DNA of 64,000 nucleotides, from the NCBI GenBank assembly GCA_018292915.2, contig JACVVK020000314.1, positions 47,501 to 111,500 of the forward strand, given 5' to 3'. How positions within the stretch are numbered: position 1 is the stretch's first letter; each line of letters opens with the position of its first letter. The position numbers and the translations under genes are program-made. The notes beneath the pieces were generated by a model. The model worked only from the letters and a program-made list of their open reading frames with translations. It was not told the origin of the DNA and did no database searches. The DNA is from Batillaria attramentaria. Its lineage: Eukaryota > Mollusca > Gastropoda > Batillariidae. Positions 26,418 through 41,413 of this stretch are shown here, piece after piece.

Positions 26418-26746
26418 AATTCTCCTTGAGCAGATGACGGCACAACACGCTTTATCTTTTATTGTATGGACAAAGCTACAGCAAAGGTTGTCTGGTGGTG
26501 TAGGGTCCATTTCAACTAACATTCAAAGGAGCATGGGTTAAATTTTCCAAGCTTACAGATCAACCTTGGTTGCTTAAGATGTCGAATGAATTTATCATTT
26601 AGACACGTGCAAAATTATAGCTTTCCGCGCGCCGTTGTTGGTAGACTATGAACCAAAATGTACGTCTGCTGAAAGCTCGCGTCACGCGGGGTTACCGGTC
26701 GTTCTGAAGCAACACGTTCCTGTCATGTGACACCCAGTTTGCATAT

Positions 26747-26916
26747 GGGGAGCCGGGATGGCCGAATGGTAGAACGTTGGGCTTTCACTGCTCGGATCGT
26801 GAGTTGGAATCTCTGCTGGGGTGCAATATTTGTGCTGGCCTTTTCAGTCTCGTTGCCCCGCTTTGATATCTCCCATACGTGGTGGAAAAGAACTCCCAAA
26901 CACCCACCCACCCACC
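26747..26916 (+). mobile_element. tRNA-derived SINE, family 1 (copy C)
   Basis: Same insertion as at 16067. Confidence 0.8.
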
Positions 26917-27418
26917 CGCTGACCACCCCACCCAATTTAGCTCCAAGATAGTCTCCGCAGGGCGCTGTCTTGCGCAACACTTCACAGGATCTGATCGAAA
27001 CACCCTCTTTTCTTTGACAATTTGAAAACTGAAATTGGAGCTGAAATTGAATGCTGAACCGAAGATCGCAGTCCTACGGCAAAACAAGACTTGAAGTTAA
27101 AAATTTAAAACGAGAATGACAATCAGCGATCTCACCTGAAGTCAGAGTTGGTTTCCGCAGCCTCCTCCAGCATGTAGAACAGTGTTTTGGAACGTGTGCG
27201 CTCGAGCGTAACCTCTGTTTCAAATGTGGGGTCTTTGATGAAGTTGGTTGCCCTTAGCGTTACGGTCTTGAAGTTTCTATGGTCTGGTTTCTCCAGCAGG
27301 TTGCATTTGGAGCAGTTGGCAATCTCATCAGACGAGGCCTCAACTGCTTTGCAGCCACGCCTGTGTGTGCAGGAAAACATGAATGATGATCGGTTCTTCT
27401 GATTAGTGCGAATCAATA

Positions 27419-29169
27419 CGAACACATACAAAGACATGTGAACGCACACCGAGACATACGAACACACACAGAGACATGTGAACGCACGCGAAGACATACG
27501 AACACACACAGAGACATGTGAACGCACACGAAGACATACGAACACACACAGAGACATGTGAACGCACGCGAAGACATACGAACACATACAAAGACATGTG
27601 AACGCACACCGAGACATACGAACACATACAAAGGCATGTGAACGCACACCGAGACATACGAACACACACAGAGACATGTGAACGCACGCGAAGACATACG
27701 AACACATACAAAGACATGTGAACGCACACCGAGACATACGAACACATACAAAGGCATGTGAACGCACACGAAGACATACGAACACATACAAAGACATGTG
27801 AACGCACACGAAGACATACGAACACATACAAAGGCATGTGAACGCACACGAAGACATACGAACACATACAAAGACATGTGAACGCACACCGAGACATACG
27901 AACACATACAAAGACATGGGAACGCACACCGAGACATACGAACACATACAAAGACATGGGAACGCACACCGAGACATACGAACACATACAAAGACATGTG
28001 AACGCACACCGAGACATACGAACACATACAAAGGCATGGGAACGCACACCGAGACATACGAACACACACAGAGACATGTGAACGCACGCGAAGACATACT
28101 AACACATACAAAGGCATGTGAACGCACACCGAGACATACGAACACATACAAAGACATGTGAACGCACACCGAGACATACGAACACATACAAAGACATGTG
28201 AACGCACACCGAGACATACGAACACACACAGAGACATGTGAACGCACGCGAAGACATACGAACACATACAAAGGCATGTGAACGCACACCGAGACATACG
28301 AACACACACAGAGACATGTGAACGCACGCGAAGACATACGAACACATACAAAGACATGTGAACGCACACCGAGACATACGAACACATACAAAGACATGTG
28401 AACGCACACCGAGACATACGAACACATACAAAGACATGTGAACGCACACCGAGACATACGAACACACACAGAGACATGGGAACGCACGCGAAGACATACG
28501 AACACATACAAAGACATGTGAACGCACACCGAGACATACGAACACACACAGAGACATGTGAACGCACGCGAAGACATACGAACACATACAAAGACATGTG
28601 AACGCACACCGAGACATACGAACACATACAAAGACATGGGTATCGCACACCGAGACATACGAACACACACAGAGACATGTGAACGCACGCGAAGACATAC
28701 GAACACATACAAAGACATGTGAACGCACGCGAAGACATACGAACACATACAAAGACATGTGAACGCACACCGAGACATACGAACACATACAAAGACATGG
28801 GAACGCACGCGAAGACATACGAACACACACAGAGACATGTGAACGCACGCGAAGACATACGAACACATACAAAGACATGGGAACGCACACCGAGACATAC
28901 GAACACATACAAAGGCATGTGAACGCACACCGAGACATACGAACACACACAGAGACATGTGAACGCACACCGAGACATGTGAACGCACGCGAAGACATAC
29001 GAACACATACAAAGGCATGTGAACGCACACCGAGACATACGAACACATACAAAGACATGGGAACGCACACGAAGACATACGAACGCATAGGCAGACATAC
29101 GAACGCATAGGAAGATATACGAACGCATAGCAAGACATACGAACGCATAGACAGACATACGAACGCATG
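27419..29169. repeat. 40-bp minisatellite, copy C (about 44 units)
   Basis: Same 40-bp unit as copy B but with a different mix of variant units (more CGCGAAGACATAC halves). One unit near 28640 has a 1-bp insertion (GGGTATCGCAC). It lies in intron 1. Confidence 0.95.
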
Positions 29170-29346
29170 CGAAACTAAACAGAATCACAAAAATATATGA
29201 GGAGCAACCATAGTTGGAACTTTTTTTTACCCCCCCCCTCCCCCCCCCCACCCCGATTGCACATACGCGCAAAGGCACGCTTTTTTCCATTTATTTTGTA
29301 ACTGCTGATGATACTGCATGAGTTTGGTGTGTTTGCACTGTTTACT

Positions 29347-29402
29347 AAACTAAACTCAACTCAACTCAACTCAACTCAACTCAACTCAACTCAACTCAAC
29401 TG
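29347..29402. repeat. (CAACT)n array, copy C
   Basis: About 11 pentanucleotide units in intron 1. Confidence 0.95.
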
Positions 29403-29713
29403 AACCTCCGAGTGTAAACATCAACAACGGAAAAAGTAAAACCTACGCTTTTAACTGAAACCATAATTACACCGTAAGTACAGTTACCTATCATCACACT
29501 TTTCACGGCGAAACAACCAAGCGTCAGAAACTGCCACAACTCCAAAACAAACGAAAGCGATGATGAGAAGCGTATTTTGGGCCCTGCCTGCCACAGCGTG
29601 GAAATGTTCGCCTGCGACGATACAACACTTAAAACACAAACTATCAACTTTTCGATAAACCAGCCGAAATGGCGAGATGACGAAGAATGAAAATCTGTTA
29701 TGCGAAAAATCCC

Positions 29714-29720
29714 TTTTATA
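29714..29720 (-). promoter_or_regulatory. TATA box of copy C
   Basis: Minus-strand CACTATAAAAGGG, identical to copy B, about 130 bp upstream of the lost ATG. Confidence 0.65.
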
Positions 29721-29779
29721 GTGCGATGTTTATAACTAGGATTGGCATCCACTCGATCTAACTGGTTTGTATAAAGAGG

Positions 29780-32000
<2,221 letters not shown>

Positions 32001-32008
32001 ACCTTCCT

Positions 32009-32068
32009 AACACACACACACACACGCACGCACGCACGCACGCACACGTACGCACGCACGCACGCGCG

Positions 32069-32111
<43 letters not shown>
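32009..32111. repeat. (CA)n/(CGCA)n/(CG)n array downstream of copy D
   Basis: Alternating purine-pyrimidine array immediately 3' of the copy D terminal exon. Confidence 0.95.
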
Positions 32112-32114
<3 letters not shown>

Positions 32115-32175
32115 TCAGCTTGTTTGCGGGCGTTTAATGATTTCACAAAACTCAAGGGTGCAGCATGTGGTGGTT

Positions 32176-35100
32176 TCAATGGCTGCCATCCCAAGTTGTC
32201 AAGTTGAACGTCACTGTCTCTCCATCCTTTGGCACATAGGAGCTCGCACCTGTGTAACACATAGGGGTAAAAGTGACATTAATAGGAAAACCGGTTGAAC
32301 CAAAGCACGGTTGGCCCTTTGTGTGAAAAGTACATGCACTTGGGTCATCACAACAGTCGGCTGAATTTTTTTTTTCTTTTTCTTTTTTTTGACGGAGCTT
32401 GCGATATTTTCATCCAGTGTCAAATCTGCTTAAAATTAAAAGAGTTCGAGTGATTAAAATGAATGTGGAGACTTTACAAACCAGACTACGTTTTGCTTCC
32501 TGTAAACAACAAGGCATCTGAACGGATGCTGACAGGGAATGACTCCTGATAATAAAAAAAGGGAGTGGTGGTTAAGCAGAAACCAAGAGATAAAGCACGT
32601 TTTCGATTCCAACACTTCTGTCACTGAGCACGCTATAACCTTCTTCAGCTTAGTGTTAACCGGCCGGGATGTCCTTGCTGGCAAACAAGAGCAATACGTG
32701 TACACATGAAGGCTGCGCGACGTTTCACACTGACGGCTGACAACAGGAGCAGACAGGTTAATTTACACGCGCTATTCAGAGTCCGTGTTCACTCTGCACC
32801 ACAGTTCTAAGCCCGCCTTTTCGCACGTGCGTTTGAAACTCTGTTTTAATAGATTAAAGAAACATCGTGTTACTCTTACAGAGGCAAGAAAGTGTTTGGT
32901 ACAGACGCCGCCAGTTCTCGGTCAGTGGTTTGCTCAGTGGTTTGCCCAAAGTCTCTTTTAGAGCTCTGTAAACCTGTAATGTTGCGATCCATCCAATGTG
33001 AACTGTACTCCCTGACCGAATTTAGTACGTATCGAGTACAGCGGCAGCCATTAGGACTCGTCTGCTCCACACAAACTGGTGACGACTCCGGATGTGCCCG
33101 TCAACACTAGATTCATTCCCGTTCCTGGGGCCTGACGCTACTCTTGGCCCCCACGACGACGCCAACTCGGGCTAACCGAAACGGGTTGAGCTCAGAAGAA
33201 GGAAAAATCAAACTACTCTGTGACAAAGAAAGTGGACAGTTGCGAACAACTTTGAGGTTCCCGTGTTATTTCACAGTGTGCACAGAAGCGGTGAAAACTG
33301 TTGCATTCACCATCACCAGCACCAGTACATTCTCGGCATGTTTCGAGATTAGTACCTGCATAAGTAATCTCCCTTGCCGCAACAAGCACGCATTTTTCGC
33401 GGCGGAGCACAAAGCTGCCACGAAAAATGGTTGATTGCTGCGTGTCTATGTGTGCACGGGGGACTACTCATGCCTTCTTAGGCATTACTAAGCTCAGCCC
33501 AGTTTCGGTTAGACCGAGGTGGCGTCGTCGGGGGGTCCAAGAGTAGCGTTAGGCCCCCGGAACGGGAATGAACTAGATTTCACGATGTTGTCAGTACGTG
33601 TTGCTTCTGCGTTAGTTGTGCCAGTACTTCATACACGTGCTAGGCGAGAAAATCGCTGCTAACCAAATGTCCACGTGTGTCCCGAGAGGGACGCTAAAGG
33701 GGTGCAAGCGCCGTAAGTAGGTCAGATTGACTGCGTGCGCATGGGTCTCGTACTGACCTGTGACTACACGGGACTGAACCAAAAAGCCATGCCAGTCCGC
33801 ATCGTGTGTGTGTTTACAGTTGTAGGGTAATTAGCTGTCACGTGATACCAATGCCTATTTATGGTTCTACGGCATCACGGGATAACCCGTAGTAGCCGGT
33901 AGACTCGCATTTTAGCTCATATCTTAGCAACGAAGGCCCGGAAAGGGCTTAGATTTTGCTCACAATTAAATGAGACTGTTCTTGTCACCGCAATAAGCGT
34001 AGGTCGATCTGTGAGCTTTGAAAAAGCTGCAGGATGTATCTTTAATAGCAGAGCCCGTATGTAAAACTCGAGGTTAATTTAACCAACGGCTACGGGCCTA
34101 ACCCAGAATAGGACAAAACAAACAAAAAAGCAAAATTAATTCAAAAAGAAAGCGAAGAAAGAAAGACAAAAAATCCTTCTATAACGGCACAGGCTCCTTG
34201 CCGGAATGAACCCGCTTCCTGATTCCTGTAAAACAAAAAACAACAGAAAATTTAACGCTAGAGCTAGTTTAGTCCGAGGTTAGACTCTAACCCGGGGCTA
34301 AAATCCCTAACCTCGACTTCTACATGCGGAGCCTGAGCTGTGAATGCGACTGTCAGACAGTGTCGTTTACAAACTCCGTGAACCGGCAAGAATTCAAATT
34401 CTACTGCTCAGTCGTTGACCGCGTCGTGTCTCCTTCAGTCCTAGACGTTTTGTGCCTCGGCGTGAGGTCTAACTCCTGCTGACTCAGTGCCATTCTTTAA
34501 GATGCTGTCATTGTGAAGTGTCTAAGTGGCACGATGTTAAGCACAACCTAAATGGCTCAGAACCACTGATCTGTGGGCCTAACAATCTTAAAACTGATTG
34601 AGTCTTCCACAGCTTTGTTGAAAACTTGTTGTGGTGCGTGTCAGCTCCGAGGGGTTAATTACAATCGATGTTTTGGTACCTTTGCTAAATAAAAAAAAAA
34701 AAAAACTCTCTGCCAGTTCCAGTGGTGTTCCTCCCAGGTCATGGGTGGAATCCACGCAGGGCTCGGAAACTGGGGCAATTTTTATAATGCCGCAGATGAT
34801 GGAAATGAGGATGATGGTAAGATGATGCTATGGAGGTCCGTGTGGATTGGGACTGCGGGACAGGGCCGCATTCCACATTCCGCATCCTGTCATAAATATC
34901 CCAGCATTAACCCGGCCCGGGAACTACGGCACCTGCGGTGCCTGCCGTGTAATCATCCACGTCATAAGACATGTCATACCAAGGGAAGCACCCCTAAAGT
35001 CGCACCCGTGAAGTGGGTGAATCTCGGCTGTGTGGCAACAGCCTCCCCATTGGGCCCATAGCACACCCGCTCTGGGTAGGAGCCGACCTAGGTAGGAAAA

Positions 35101-35792
35101 ATCCCGCTTGCCTCGGCTGGGACTCGAACCCGGATCTCCCGGTCCATGGTCCGAAGTGCTAACCACTACACCCTCACCCTAACCACTACACTGCGGGGGC
35201 CGGTACCTTTGCTAAATTAATCAGAATGTATGCGTGATGCGCAGGGTACTCCAGGAGTACACGAACAGGCTTTTCTACTCTAACTGCGTAGTCTAACTTG
35301 CATTCAGCGTAACTGTGAAGTTTGGTTACTTAGCTATGATCAACATCCGAAACTGTGAGATGGTCCTTGACTTTTGAACGACCAGTATAGTAACGGAAAT
35401 TCCCGATGGCCGTACCAACAGGTGTGTGCTTCAAGTCCCCATCCAGGATCTCCCAGTAAGACTGGTCCACGTCCCAAGTCTCCCACACTTGATTGATCGC
35501 GTTGATGAAGTAGCCCGGGTGACTGGCGTAGTCGTAAGATGCCGTGAACCTGGCACACAGCGGTTATAGGAACGTGTTAGTTCTCGGGCAGTTGGTGGAT
35601 AGGACACTTACCAACTGGGGTGGGGTCCAAGTTTCCGTCCAGAATATTCCAGAACTGACTGGCCGAGCTGTTTGCGAACACCCTGTTCACTGCCTCGATG
35701 AAGTAACCTAGGTCGACTCCGAAGTAGGTCGCAGTGAATCTGGATCCAGAATATACAAGGTGCAGAACTGTCTATCACAGGTCACGTCGCGA

Positions 35793-35876
<84 letters not shown>

Positions 35877-38800
35877 CAGCATCTAAAAACCAAAATCAAA
35901 ACAACACAGGACATCCTCACTGAACAACAACAAACACCGTGAAGCCATATGCTAGGAGAACGATTGATTTGAGAGTGGCGAGAGGGGGGAGAGAGAGGTT
36001 TAGGGGCGGGGGTAGGTCCCTAAAAATTTCAGGATGCAATAGTTTTAAGGATGCAAAGGCCGTATCTCTGATCGGTAATGATGACATCCACCCTGTCCCA
36101 ACGGCGTCACTAACGGTAAGGCCTTTGCACATGCTGAGTGCCCCCAGCGAGCTCGCACTTTCGCCGAGTGGATTTTCTGTTCACACGATACCAGCGTGCA
36201 CTGGGCGGACTTCGCAGTCAGCGGCGACTGGCTGGCGTCTCGAGGAAATAATAGAACCGTGTTCTATCAACAGGTGTGGCGACGGCATCCCTGAGCAGTG
36301 CCCTTTGCAAGCGGATTGAATTGGCTGGGAGCGCATGTTACCGCTGGTAGGCGTGCAAAAGGCTACGTAACACAGATGCAGATTCGGAGGAAAACGCTAT
36401 ATATTCCTCTTACACATAACGTTGCACATGACACCCTAGAAATGCTTTAAAATTCACAAAAATAATTCACAAAAATCAAGCAGCCATAGACTCATGTGTA
36501 GAGTAAATTTCAACAAATTCAAATATTCCGGTGTTTTTTTTTTTTTTTTTTTTTGGGGGGGGGGGGCAATGTTGGCAGCGACCACATACCCCCTCATTCC
36601 ACGGTCGTCTGCTGGCTCCTGTGCCAGCCGCGCATGAATACAAATAGTCCACAAGCCAGCCTCATTTTTTCCCTAATTTTACTATTACCTGGCATGAAAC
36701 TTGTTTACAAAGCCAACAAAAAGCACCAGATTGCCATTTTTTACTCTGCACACAAATTTTAAAAGGGGCAAAGATTTTCTACTATATATAGCCGAGTTCT
36801 TACTACATGACCCGGAAGCTAATACCGCTCTGTAACCAAAAATCGTCACGTGTGACAGAGGTTTTAGTGAAGCTGATGGGACAGAGTTGTGATGACATGA
36901 CATAAATTCACACTTCCGTTACCTTCTCTGCACCGACTCCTCCCGTTATTAACACGAGTGGCGTCTGCTGACATCCGCGTAACTACAGATGGTATCTTTG
37001 TTATTACCTGCATCCTACTTTATCGGTGAGTCGGTTCCCGTATTACAGAACTCAATCATCTCCAGGGGCGCCGGAAGATGTTGGGGGGAGGGGGGGCAGA
37101 ATCTCGGACGGGGGAACGTTGCCCGAAGAAAGTGAAAAGCGGGGGGGGGGGGGGGGGGGGGGGCGATCAAATGCGGTGTAGACAAAAAAAACCTTTACGA
37201 ACCAGGACGTTGCCCGAAAAAAGTGACTCGTGAAAAGCGGGGGGGGGGGGGGGGCAATCAGAGGAGCGGACAGCCTTGTAGGGGAAGAGGTAGGGGAAGG
37301 GGGGGGGGGGGCAAGACCATGGCTTTGCCCCCCCTTTTGCCATAGTCACCTGATTTTCCAGGGGGGGCAAAAAGACACTCTTGCCCCCCCTGCTTGGGTA
37401 CAGGGGGGGCAGCTTGCCCCCCCTGCCCCCCCGGTTCCGGCGCCCCTGAATTCTCCTTGAGCAGATGACGGCACAACACGCTTTATCTTTTATTGTATGG
37501 ACAAAGCTACTGCAAAGGTTGTCTGGTGGTGTAGGGTCCATTTCAACTAACATTCAAAGGAGCATGGGTTAAATTTTCCAAGCTTACAGATCAACCTTGG
37601 TTGCTTAAGGTGTCGAATGAATTTATCATTTAGACACGTGCAAAATTATAGCTTTCCGCGCGCCGTTGTTGGTAGACTATGAACCAAAATGTACGTCTGC
37701 TGAAAGCTCGCGTCACGCGGGGTTACCGAGCGTTCTGAAGCAACACATTCCTGTCGTGTGACACCCAGTTTGCATATGGGGAGCCGGGATGGCCGAATGG
37801 TAGAACGTTGGGCTTTCACTGCTCGGATCGTGAGTTGGAATCTCTGCTGGGGTGCAATATTAATTATTTTGTGCTGGCCTTTTCAGTCTCGTTGCCCCGC
37901 TTTTGATATCTCCCATACGTGGTGGAAAAGGACTCCCAAACACCCACCCACCCACCCGCTGACCACCCCACCCAATTTAGCTCCAAGATAGTCTCCGCAG
38001 GGCGCTGTCTTGCGCAACACTTCACAGGATCTGATCGAAACACCCTCTTTTCTTTGACAATTTGAAAACTGAAATTGGAGCTGAAATTGAATGCTGAACC
38101 GAAGATCGCAGTCTTACGGCAAACAAGACTTGAAGTTAAAAATTTAAAACGAGAGCGACAATCAGCGATCTCACCTGAAGTCAGAGTTGGTTTCCGCAGC
38201 CTCCTCCAGCATGTAGAACAGTGTTTTGGAACGTGTGCGCTCGAGCGTAACCTCTGTTTCAAATGTGGGGTCTTTGATGAAGTTGGTTGCCCTTAGCGTT
38301 ACGGTCTTGAAGTTTCTACGGTCTGGTTTCTCCAGCAGGTTGCATTTGGAGCAGTTGGCAATCACCTCACACGAGGCCTCAACTGCTTTGCAGCCACGCC
38401 TGTGTGTGCAGGAAAGCATGAATGATGATCGGTTCTTCTGATTAGTGCGTATCAATACGAACACATGCAAAGACGTGTAAAAGCACACCGAGACATACGA
38501 AAGCATAGGCAGACAAACGAAATCATGCGAAACATAATCACAAAAATATATGAGGAGCAACCATAACTGGAGCCTCTTTTTTTACCCCCTCCCCCCCGGC
38601 CCCTCCACCTCCCAACCCCGACTGCACATACGCGCAGACACGTCTTTTGCTCCATTATTTTGTAACTGCTCATGATTGTGCATGAGTTTGGTGTGTTTGC
38701 TGTTTACTGAACCAAACTTTGAAAACTCAGCTCAACTCAACTCAACTCAGCTCAACTCATCTAAACCTCGAGTGTAAACATCAACAACGGAAAAAGTAAA

Positions 38801-38945
38801 ACCTACGCTTTTAACTGAAACCATAATTACACCGTAAGTACAGTTACCTATCATTACACTTTTGACGGCGAAACCACCAAGCGTCAGAAACTGCCACAAC
38901 TCCAAAACAAACGAAAGCGATGATGAGAAGCGTATTTTGGGCCAT
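32176..38945 (-). CDS. Copy D: intact secreted transcobalamin-C-like (DUF4430) protein
   Basis: Exons are: 1 (38945-38848), 2 (38399-38175, 225 nt), 3a (35739-35612) or 3b (35549-35416), and 4 (32249-32176). Phases fit throughout, giving 174 or 176 residues. The signal peptide is the same as in B, followed by AWWFRRQKCND. Exon 2 has EASCEVIANCSKC with one more Cys than B (EASSDEIANCSKC), so disulfide pairing may differ. The helix and final strand are unchanged. Intron 1 is short because the minisatellite has only about two units. It is the rightmost copy, and homology to the array ends near 40.6 kb. The TATA box is intact. Confidence 0.8.
33113..33571. mobile_element. 459-bp foldback element (copy D)
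   Basis: Same element and ACTAGAT flanks as at 11783 and 22057. Confidence 0.85.
33575..34674. other. Intronic sequence without recognised features (copy D)
   Basis: Near-identical to the B and C intron blocks. Nothing coding seen. Confidence 0.5.
34691..35201 (-). mobile_element. tRNA-derived SINE, family 2 (copy D)
   Basis: Same insertion as in B and C, flanked by GGTACCTTTGCTAAAT(TA) repeats starting at 34675 and 35202. Confidence 0.9.
35416..35739 (-). CDS. Mutually exclusive exon pair 3a/3b of copy D
   Basis: 3a spans 35739-35612 (128 nt) and 3b spans 35549-35416 (134 nt), with a 62-nt spacer and the same phases as the other copies. Confidence 0.8.
35799..35873. repeat. (AC)n array upstream of exon 3a, copy D
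   Basis: About 37 units, 59 nt upstream of the 3a acceptor in the transcript. Confidence 0.95.
36121..36364. repeat. Dispersed TTTGCAC-ended repeat (copy D)
   Basis: Homologue of the block at 25070, almost unchanged. Confidence 0.5.
37063..37448. mobile_element. hAT-like MITE (copy D)
   Basis: Same insertion, ends and flanks as at 26021, 11 bp shorter because of G-run length differences. Confidence 0.75.
37787..37957 (+). mobile_element. tRNA-derived SINE, family 1 (copy D)
   Basis: Same insertion as at 16067, with a small TTAATTAT insertion near 37860. Confidence 0.8.
38458..38528. repeat. 40-bp minisatellite remnant, copy D (about 2 units)
   Basis: Two diverged units lie at the site where B and C have 36-44. 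Confidence 0.8.
38728..38765. repeat. (CAACT)n array, copy D
   Basis: About seven imperfect units in intron 1. Confidence 0.85.
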
Positions 38946-39080
38946 GATTGCCGCAGTGTGGAAATTTTCGCGGCCTCCGAGGATACAACACTTGAAACAC
39001 AAACTAGCAACTTTTCGCTAAACAAGTCGCAACTGATGGCGAGATGACGAAGAATGAAAGTCTGTTGTGCGAACAATTCC

Positions 39081-39087
39081 TTTTATA
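39081..39087 (-). promoter_or_regulatory. TATA box of copy D
   Basis: Minus-strand CACTATAAAAGGA, about 140 bp upstream of the ATG. Confidence 0.65.
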
Positions 39088-39230
39088 GTGCGACCTTAAT
39101 AAATGGGATTGGCATCCACTGGATCTCATTGGTTTGTATAAAGAGGATGTACGCTGACAGCGGGTGGGAAGTGGAGGGGGAGGGGGGGGGGAGGGCAGGG
39201 AGGGATAGGGATCAAGGTGAAAAAGACCAG

Positions 39231-39264
<34 letters not shown>

Positions 39265-39627
39265 TATGTACGTTCGTAAACTCAGTCGTGGTTAGTGAGG
39301 TCGACTCGTAACTTCTCGCCTTTTTTTTTAAAATCAATTTTTATGAAAGCGTATGAATTCGGTGGTCAGGCCGACAGCTGTTGTATATTTCCGCAGATCA
39401 CTGATTTCAGACACTGTGCAGCCTGCTGGAGAATAATGTACATGAACTTACAGGTCGAAACTCTCAACTTTTCTTGTCTGTACATGTATACACCGTCTGG
39501 TTTACTGGTCAAATTTGAATGGAAAAAAGAGACAATCAGACTTCAGAAATGCAGACAAAGATCACTGTGCAGAAAATGTTTTATCCTCCCCCTCCCGGCG
39601 TTAAGCCCTAAATAACTATTTCATCAC

Positions 39628-39659
<32 letters not shown>

Positions 39660-39662
39660 CCA

Positions 39663-39795
39663 TGGAGCCGGAAAAGCCGAATGGTAGAGCGTTGGTCGTG
39701 AGTTCGATATTTGTGCTGGCCTTTTCCTCGTTGCCCCGTCTTTGATATCACCCTTACGTGGCGGAAAAGGACGTTAAATCCCAAACACACACACC
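39663..39795 (+). mobile_element. tRNA-derived SINE, family 1
   Basis: GAGCCGGAAAAGCCGAATGG head, shortened B-box region, then TTTGTGCTGGCCTTTTC and GGAAAAGGACGTTAAATCCC. Confidence 0.75.
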
Positions 39796-39984
39796 CCTCC
39801 CCACCCCCAACCCTCACCCCCCACCCCCCAAAAATAGGCTTCGATCGATTCACTCTATCAAAGCTTCATAATTTAACAAACGAAGGACACACCAAACTAT
39901 TACAGGAGTTAAGAGTTGACAAGACCCGTCTGTTTTGAATCGCGCCAACACCTGTGTACTTGTGCACCCCTCACTTGGCTCCTG

Positions 39985-40082
39985 GCTGGGGGCAAATATT
40001 GTGCTGGCCCTTTTCTCGTTGCCCCGTCTTTGATATCACCCGTACGTGGTGGAAAAGGACGTTTAAGTCCCAAACACCCCCC
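39985..40082 (+). mobile_element. SINE family 1, headless fragment
   Basis: Only the body from GGCTGGGGGCAAATATTGTG to GGAAAAGGACGTTTAAGTCC is present, followed by (CAC)n. Confidence 0.7.
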
Positions 40083-40762
40083 CCCCACCACCACCACCAC
40101 CACCACCACCCGCACCCCTCATTGGCCACATACATGTTTACCAGGATCTCGCTGCGTGCAGGACGGTTAGTAAACATCCGTGTCCACACTACTGATGTAG
40201 GTCAACAGCCTGTTGTCAGTTTTGCGTCTGTACATGCTACATATTACAATTGGCGTATTCGTCCTGTCGGCCTACCTGGAGTATTTGCTTATTAAAAAAG
40301 AGAACCAGGCTGCATTTATCTCTAGCTGCCACTCTTTCGATGATCATGATCCTGCTTTTTTTGTATTTCATTTGCTTTGCGCGTGTTTACTAACTCTCAC
40401 ACAAAAATGAACGTAAACGGATGTAGGGGAAATCGTGCCTAGTCCGGAGAAGGTAATAATACAGCTGAAGGAAAGGTTCTCGGTTTCAACGTAATTCCAT
40501 CTTTGCTAAGCCAGCATATACATTCAGTTTGGAACAGTTTCGCTCGTGAGTGTCGCCTGTACACGCTATCCTGATGATTAGTACAGCTCTTAATGCGATA
40601 CATGTATAATGTTGCTTCCACTTTGCGCGAGCGGTGGAACAGTCAAATTCTACGATTGTTGTTACATTACTATCTGGAGCGCTCAGTGTGCATTGTCGCC
40701 GCGTCATCGAGTATATCATTGCAAAACTGCCTAGTTCACGACTTAGCCAAAGAATCGCTGCT

Positions 40763-40894
40763 CTCTGTTTGATGCTCTTAATCTAACAGCCAAACTCTAC
40801 ACTACTGTACGCTATGTCTGCTGAGAATGTGAATCGTGTTAGTTGATGTACGTAGGATGTGTGTGTGTGCGTGCCGGCGTGCGTGTGCCACACG

Positions 40895-40925
<31 letters not shown>
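40763..40925. repeat. Inverted-repeat partner 1 of a (TG)n-containing element
   Basis: About 125 bp of unique sequence (from CTCTTAATCTAACAGCCAAA) joined to a TG/CG array. It matches, in inverted orientation, 48165-48290, including GTGTGCCACACGG next to the array. Confidence 0.8.
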
Positions 40926-40927
<2 letters not shown>

Positions 40928-40929
40928 CG

Positions 40930-41410
40930 TGCGTGCGCGCGCGCGCGAACGAATTAAAAATGAGACCAACCCAAATGAGTTAAATATAATCCGCCTAAAA
41001 CTAGGCTGCCGAATCCACGAAATTAGCGACTTTTCAAAATAATTTCACACTTTAGGCAACGAGCTAGTCAGTTCATTACCTAGTCGGTTCATAAAATTAG
41101 GCAATGAGCTGCCTAGCTCATGAAATTAAGCAAAGTCGTTCCTATTTCATGAATTAGACAATTTCACAAATGAGGCACGACATATATGCCTACGCATGCG
41201 GGTGCTAACTTGATAAGCAAACTGAACAAAGAATAGAGTGAGCGAGCAAACAGCCACAGTCAGTTCTTGCTTTTCGTTTTATTAACGATGCCTCGGTCAT
41301 TGACAAAATACAAGCCGTTCACTGAGTCTTAAACCACTTCCATTGCTCACGTTCATTGCTCTATCGTGGTCCACTTCTTTGGAACAGCCTGCCTTTTTAC
41401 TTTCGTCGCT
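40930..41410. other. Gene-free stretch
   Basis: AT-rich unique sequence with repeated short phrases (GAGCTAGTCAGTTCATTACC, GAGCTGCCTAGCTCATG). No gene or mobile element recognised. Confidence 0.5.
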
Positions 41411-41413
41411 GAT

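Larger units (their letters stand above)
39100..40610. other. Outer spacer of the array, degraded homology to the other spacers
   Basis: It has a (TC)n tract at 39235-39261 and (ATC)n at 39627-39658. Scattered blocks matching 7.6-9.5 kb (for example 40417-40610) show the right edge of the duplicated unit. Two family 1 SINE pieces sit inside. No gene. Confidence 0.6.

Noticed and set aside
27132..29290. Minus-strand ORFs of 625-678 codons in copy C
   Set aside because: Same explanation as for copy B: repeat-driven open frames with no supporting signal.
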